Under the pieces are notes generated by a model. That model made no database searches, was not told where the DNA came from, and worked only from the letters and a program-made list of their open reading frames with translations. 64,000 bases of DNA from Peptococcaceae bacterium. Lineage in GTDB: Bacteria > Bacillota > Peptococcia > Peptococcales > Peptococcaceae. Location of the stretch: contig JAHZHI010000030.1 of NCBI GenBank assembly GCA_019420345.1, positions 1 through 64,000 of the forward strand, read 5' to 3'. How positions within the stretch are numbered: position 1 is the stretch's first letter; each line of letters begins with the position of its first letter. Positions 59,948-64,000 of the stretch are shown here, piece by piece. Position numbers and translations under genes: made by a program.

Positions 59948-60083
59948 CGAGGTACTGTATAATTAGAAAAGAGCGTGCTCTTTCTAATACCAACATCAAT
60001 TATCACTGATTACTTCATAGCTTAGAGAAGCCGGAGAGTGCTTAGGCATTTCCGGCTTACTCGATTTAATGGAGGATAATATC
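59948..60083 (+). other. leader of murF with two hairpins
   Basis: A first stem (TTAGAAA...GAGC, one bulged A) at 59963-59987 and a second (AAGCCGGA/TCCGGCTT) at 60028-60058, both without a T run. They lie in an otherwise tightly packed cluster. Not recognised as a known regulator. Confidence 0.45.
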
Positions 60084-61478
60084 ATGTATCAAGTTCCAAT
60101 AGAGCAAATTGCAAAAGAAATGGGTCTTCGGTATCAGGGGCCTGCAGGAAAGATAATTCGTAATGTGGTCTTTGACAGTCGTCAGGTGGGGCCCGATGAT
60201 TTATTTGTTGCTATTCGCGGTCAACGTGTTGATGGTCATCAGTTTATTAAACAAGCCATGGCTGCCGGCGCGGCTGTTGTGGCTGTTGATGCGGACCATG
60301 GTTTTGAAAATGAAAAGACAGGCTGTCTGATTGTGGAAGATGGTCAAAAATTTATTCAAGCGCTCGGTAAATGGTGTCGTATGCGGTTTCATGGGCCAGT
60401 GATTGCTATTACAGGCAGTCAAGGAAAAACAAGTACGAAAGATCTGCTCGCTCAGGTCTGTGGTCAATCGCATCAGGTCGTTGTAACAAAAGAAAATCAA
60501 AACAATGAACTGGGGATGCCATTGACCTTAACACGCTTGAATGAAAGTACCGAGATATTGATTGTTGAGATGGGTATGACGGGATTTGGCGAGATTGATT
60601 TCCTTTGTCAAATTGCTCAGCCTACACACGCGATTATTACGGGTATCGGTTTGGTACATGCGGAATATTTAGGCAGTCAACAGGGCATCGCACGTGCAAA
60701 GACAGAGCTGTTTAAATATCTTCCTCAAAGTGGTGCGGTGGCGTTGCGTGTGAAAGACCGTGAATTGGTGTCACCTTATATACATGAGTGTGCGGCCAAG
60801 ATTGTTTGGTGCAGCAATGAAAATGGTGACGGCGACTTGATCAGTAAGAATGTTTCTTTAGAAGCAGATCGCAGCAGCTTCGATTGTCAGATGGATGGCA
60901 CGTCATTCCATGTTGACTTGCCATTTGCAGGTCACCATTTTGTTGATAATGCTCTTTTGGTTACAGCCGTAGCGCGTGCTATTGACATTTCTGTTACAGA
61001 CATTCAAAATGGATTGGGGTCAGCGGTATCCCTATCCTCCAGCCGAATGGAAATGCATCCGCTTTTAGACAATCGTTTGCTCATCAATGATTGCTATAAT
61101 GCCAATCCAGATTCGATGATGGCAACATTGGAGGTATTGGCGGGTTATAAACCACGTCCAACGATTGCATGTTTGGGTAACATGTATGAATTGGGACAAT
61201 ACGAACATGAAGGCCATGCAAAAGTTGGACGTCATCTGGCAGAACTAGGTATTGATTGTGTGATTTGCTTGGGAAATTTAGCTGAAATTATTGGTGAAAG
61301 CGCGATTGCCGCAGGTATGCCGTCGTCACGCGTGTACTATGTAGATACCAATAAACAGGTGGCACGTATTCTTGAAGAACATGCGCCAAAAGATGCGGTT
61401 ATTCTGGTTAAAGGCAGCAACAGCATGAAGATGGTTGATGTGTACCAGGCTATATTAAAAGATAAAAGAATGATATAA
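60084..61478 (+). CDS. murF: UDP-MurNAc-tripeptide:D-Ala-D-Ala ligase
   Basis: MurF of 464 residues from the ATG at 60084, which follows TGGAGGA. The ATP loop is ITGSQGKTSTKDLLAQ near residue 110; VFDSRQVGPDDLFVAIRGQRVDGHQF (residues 29-54) is the Mur-ligase N-terminal block; INDCYNANPDSM is near residue 334. It adds D-Ala-D-Ala to the UDP-precursor. Note S-Q-G-K in place of the usual S-x-G-K, still within the motif. Confidence 0.94.
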   Translation: MYQVPIEQIAKEMGLRYQGPAGKIIRNVVFDSRQVGPDDLFVAIRGQRVDGHQFIKQAMAAGAAVVAVDADHGFENEKTGCLIVEDGQKFIQALGKWCRMRFHGPVIAITGSQGKTSTKDLLAQVCGQSHQVVVTKENQNNELGMPLTLTRLNESTEILIVEMGMTGFGEIDFLCQIAQPTHAIITGIGLVHAEYLGSQQGIARAKTELFKYLPQSGAVALRVKDRELVSPYIHECAAKIVWCSNENGDGDLISKNVSLEADRSSFDCQMDGTSFHVDLPFAGHHFVDNALLVTAVARAIDISVTDIQNGLGSAVSLSSSRMEMHPLLDNRLLINDCYNANPDSMMATLEVLAGYKPRPTIACLGNMYELGQYEHEGHAKVGRHLAELGIDCVICLGNLAEIIGESAIAAGMPSSRVYYVDTNKQVARILEEHAPKDAVILVKGSNSMKMVDVYQAILKDKRMI

Positions 61479-61513
61479 TGAAAAAATGATTTCTAAAAAA
61501 GCAGGAGATGGCC

Positions 61514-62506
61514 ATGAAAGAAATTAAATTACAAGATATTGCAGGTTTTCAAATTGGTAGTGTTGAAAACTTGCAAGCTGGAACAGGCTGTACTGTGATC
61601 ATTTGTCCAAATGGTGCTCCATGTGGGGGTGATATTCGTGGCGGTGGTCCTGCTAGTAGAGAAAGTGCTTTGCTTGATCCAGCAGCGGCTGCAGATCGCA
61701 TTCACGCAGTTTTGCTTAGTGGGGGAAGTGCTTATGGATTGGATGCAGCAGGAGGCGTCATGCGCTATCTTGAGGAACGCAGCATTGGCCTGCCGGTTGG
61801 AAATGCAGTGGTGCCTTTGGTTGTTGCAGCTTGTATCTTTGATTTGGCTTGTGGTGAGAACGTCCGTCCGGATGCAGAAATGGGGTACGCTGCTTGTAAG
61901 GCAGCAGAAAAGGGTGCGCCTATTTCTGAAGGCAATCATGGCGTTGGCACTGGTGCAACGGTTGGAAAACTCTTAAATGGTGACGGCATGATGAAAAGCG
62001 GACTGGGCACCTATGCTATTCAGTTGGGAGATTTTCAAATTGGTGCAGTGGTTGCAGTCAATGCATTGGGAGATGTGCTTAAAGATAATGGCGAGATTCT
62101 TGCCGGATTACGTCGGATAGATGGCAAGGGATTTGCAGACACACAGAAGGTAATGCTAGAGCATTACGAAGATCTACTGCCAATTTTAGCGGGAGCTGGC
62201 GATGTGACCACCAATACAACAATTGGTGCAGTGATTACAAATGGGAAATTTAATAAAACACAATTAAAAAAGATTGCGGCGCTGGCATCCAATGGTTTAG
62301 TGAGAAGCGTTCGTCCGGTTAATACGACTGCTGATGGTGATTCGATTTTTGCCTTGAGTGTGGGTAATGTAGAATTTGACCTTAATTTAGCAGGAACTGC
62401 TGCAGCGTACGTCGTGGAGCACGCTATTCGTCGCGCAATATATGCTGCGGAAAGTGCTTATGGTGTGACGGCATGGCAGGATCTTAACTTGAAAGAACAG
62501 GACTGA
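61514..62506 (+). CDS. P1/S58 family peptidase (DmpA-like)
   Basis: A 330-residue protein of the S58 aminopeptidase group. GGDIRGGGPASRESALLDP (near residues 33-51), LLSGGSAYGLDAAGGV and GVGTGATVGKL are its conserved N-terminal parts. NTTIGAVITNG, near residue 236, holds the likely self-cleavage and nucleophile site. Members act as L-aminopeptidases, D-esterases or beta-aminopeptidases. ATG at 61514 is used as GGAG is properly spaced; the ATG at 61508 is too close. Its place between murF and mraY is unusual. Confidence 0.86.
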   Translation: MKEIKLQDIAGFQIGSVENLQAGTGCTVIICPNGAPCGGDIRGGGPASRESALLDPAAAADRIHAVLLSGGSAYGLDAAGGVMRYLEERSIGLPVGNAVVPLVVAACIFDLACGENVRPDAEMGYAACKAAEKGAPISEGNHGVGTGATVGKLLNGDGMMKSGLGTYAIQLGDFQIGAVVAVNALGDVLKDNGEILAGLRRIDGKGFADTQKVMLEHYEDLLPILAGAGDVTTNTTIGAVITNGKFNKTQLKKIAALASNGLVRSVRPVNTTADGDSIFALSVGNVEFDLNLAGTAAAYVVEHAIRRAIYAAESAYGVTAWQDLNLKEQD

Positions 62507-62546
62507 AAAGTGATTAAATGAAGAGTGCAGTGGGAGGAAAGCTGGA

Positions 62547-63506
62547 ATGTGGGCATTAGGTTTTATTATTAGTTTGGTGATCGGGCTTGTTGTTGGCCAT
62601 TTTATGATCCCAATTCTGCATAAGTTAAAATTTGGTCAGTCTATTCGAGAAGAAGGACCAAAGAGTCATCAGAAGAAACAGGGAACGCCAACCATGGGTG
62701 GCATCTTGTTTATGATCACCGTAATCGTAACTTTAGTGGTCATGGGACAGTTTAACGGTGTGACTTGGTTTGTTGTTGGCAGTGCTATGCTCTTTGGGTT
62801 AATTGGTTTGACAGATGATGCCATTAAAATCATTATGCATCATAATGAAGGATTAACTCCAAAGCAGAAGATTGTTTTACAATTGATAGCAGCTATTTTA
62901 GTTGTATTTTGGGCTTCGCGCCTTGACATGAATGTTAGTGATTTTTGGATTCCATTGTTTAACATTGTCTTACCTGTAGGTGTTCTTTATTGGCCGATAA
63001 TGATATTTATTATTATTGGGACCACCAATAGTGCTAATTTGACAGATGGGTTAGACGGGCTGTTAACAACAGTTAGTATTATTATTCTGCTGGCATTTTT
63101 TGCGGTTGTAAAATTGTACAATGAACCACATACTTTGATTGTTATTGCGGTAATGATCGGGGCTTGCCTGGCCTTCTTGTTCTACAATCATCATCCAGCT
63201 CGAGTATTTATGGGTGACACAGGAAGCTTTTTTATTGGCGGAATGGTGGTTGCATTAGCAATGGTCACCAAAACGGAGTTGCTCATTCCTGCAATGTGCT
63301 TTACTTATTTTATTGAATGTTGTTCAGATATTATTCAAGTAACTGTTTATAAAAAGACCAAACGTCGTGTATTTAGAATGGCACCGCTGCATCATCATTT
63401 TGAATTGGGTGGCCGCAGTGAAAATCAGGTGGTGCGCTTATTTAGCATCATTACCTTAGTGTCATGTGTGATCGGTGTCGCCCTCTATTGGACGGCCTTG
63501 CTTTAA
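62547..63506 (+). CDS. mraY: phospho-MurNAc-pentapeptide transferase
   Basis: MraY of 319 residues with about ten membrane segments. Motifs: EEGPKSHQKKQGTPTMGG near residue 33, TDDAIKI with the aspartates near residue 90, NLTDGLDGL near 167, FMGDTGSF near 225 and PLHHHFEL near 286. It links the MurNAc-pentapeptide to undecaprenyl phosphate, making lipid I. GGGAGGAAAG precedes the ATG. 18 bases separate it from murD. Confidence 0.96.
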   Translation: MWALGFIISLVIGLVVGHFMIPILHKLKFGQSIREEGPKSHQKKQGTPTMGGILFMITVIVTLVVMGQFNGVTWFVVGSAMLFGLIGLTDDAIKIIMHHNEGLTPKQKIVLQLIAAILVVFWASRLDMNVSDFWIPLFNIVLPVGVLYWPIMIFIIIGTTNSANLTDGLDGLLTTVSIIILLAFFAVVKLYNEPHTLIVIAVMIGACLAFLFYNHHPARVFMGDTGSFFIGGMVVALAMVTKTELLIPAMCFTYFIECCSDIIQVTVYKKTKRRVFRMAPLHHHFELGGRSENQVVRLFSIITLVSCVIGVALYWTALL

Positions 63507-63523
63507 GATAAAGGAGGAGAAAT

Positions 63524-64000
63524 ATGGGAGATGCTATTTTGATCATTGGCGCAGCGCGTAGTGGGATTGCCAGTGCAGAATATCTGCTTTCCATTGGAAA
63601 AAACATTGTTATCAGTGACATGAATACCAAATTGGCAGAAAAGGTTGAGGCGCAGCTTGGGCATGCGTCTATTTCCTATGTCTGGGGACAGCAACCGGAT
63701 GTCGAAGCCATTCAGCCAGAACTGATTGTTATGAGCCCTGGTGTGCCATTAACGATTCCACCAGTTGTCAAAGCGCGTGAACTGAATATTCCGGTTATCA
63801 GTGAACCAGAATTGGCGTTCCGTTATAGTGATGTGCCATTTGTAGCAATTACTGGGACCAACGGGAAAACCACAACGACGACATTAACGGCTGTCTTGCT
63901 TGAAGAGGATGGGCGTAAAGTTGTGGCTGGCGGTAATATTGGCTTGCCCTTGATCAGTCAATGTCCGCAAATGACAGCACAGGATATTGTTGTCGCAGAG
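63524..64000 (+). CDS. murD: UDP-MurNAc-L-alanine:D-glutamate ligase, 5' part
   Basis: The first 159 codons of murD, cut by the window end. It begins GDAILIIGAARSGIASAEYL, an N-terminal dinucleotide-like fold of MurD, with LIVMSPGVPLT near residue 70 and the ATP loop ITGTNGKTTTTTL near residue 111. AAGGAGGAG precedes the ATG. No defect is visible in the part present. Confidence 0.93.
   Translation, partial: MGDAILIIGAARSGIASAEYLLSIGKNIVISDMNTKLAEKVEAQLGHASISYVWGQQPDVEAIQPELIVMSPGVPLTIPPVVKARELNIPVISEPELAFRYSDVPFVAITGTNGKTTTTTLTAVLLEEDGRKVVAGGNIGLPLISQCPQMTAQDIVVAE

Noticed and set aside
60028..60058. T-box or other known riboswitch before murF
   Set aside because: No specifier-loop or T-box sequence, and no T run after the stem.

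Overview
The window reads as a chromosomal segment of an anaerobic member of the Bacillota, probably Clostridia-like. The basis is NfnAB electron bifurcation, pyruvate formate-lyase, SLH-domain surface proteins, AGGAGG-type ribosome binding sites, many TTGACA/TATAAT promoters with 17-bp spacing, frequent ATGA overlaps, and a mraZ-rsmH-ftsL-PBP-murF-mraY-murD cluster. Genus cannot be told from the sequence. No rRNA, tRNA, CRISPR array, transposase or phage gene was recognised.

Layout. 1-9.2 kb holds housekeeping genes: nfnAB, an M50 protease, mtaB-HIT-YitT, rpsU, and hpt-guaA. 9.2-13.2 kb holds a zinc-ribbon XRE protein, an SLH surface protein and a regulator with two different DNA-binding ends. 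13.2-15.5 kb is an arsenic-type cluster (arsR, ArsP-like permease, thioredoxin-like protein, arsC) with two matching operators. 15.6-17.3 kb holds a small membrane protein, a TetR regulator and a GNAT enzyme. 17.3-19.8 kb is a minus-strand queDECF operon for preQ1 synthesis, with promoter, a preQ1-I-like aptamer and a terminator in its leader; queH, the last step of queuosine synthesis, is at 23.5 kb. Between them lie an SdpR/SdpI-type pair and topB. 24.1-24.3 kb is a 4 x 54-bp tandem repeat continuing the queH frame. 25-31 kb holds an Atl-like protein, a two-component system and an ABC/FtsX transporter, a 49-residue membrane peptide and a decayed gene copy. 31.3-35.5 kb holds a lipoprotein, a macrodomain protein and pflA-pflB behind a ZTP-type riboswitch. 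35.5-41.3 kb is a mix of small enzymes, ending in a racemase/FAD-lipoprotein pair.

41.3-55.6 kb: the DUF1385 gene and prfA-prmC, commonly neighbours in Clostridia, are split by a 6-kb, more AT-rich block (SulP, LysR, SLC13-type permease, alkaline-phosphatase-family enzyme). After prmC come an MFS transporter, a HAD phosphatase, an AmrS-like radical SAM enzyme, an EcsC-family protein and a D-2-hydroxyacid dehydrogenase. 55.8 kb to the end is the division and cell-wall cluster, with mraZ operator repeats in front, an S58 peptidase gene lodged between murF and mraY, and murD cut by the window edge.

The least ordinary signals are the queH tail repeats with an in-frame amber codon, the two riboswitch leaders, the decayed gene copy at 31.2 kb, the small membrane peptide gene with an in-frame TGA, and the S58 peptidase inside the wall cluster.
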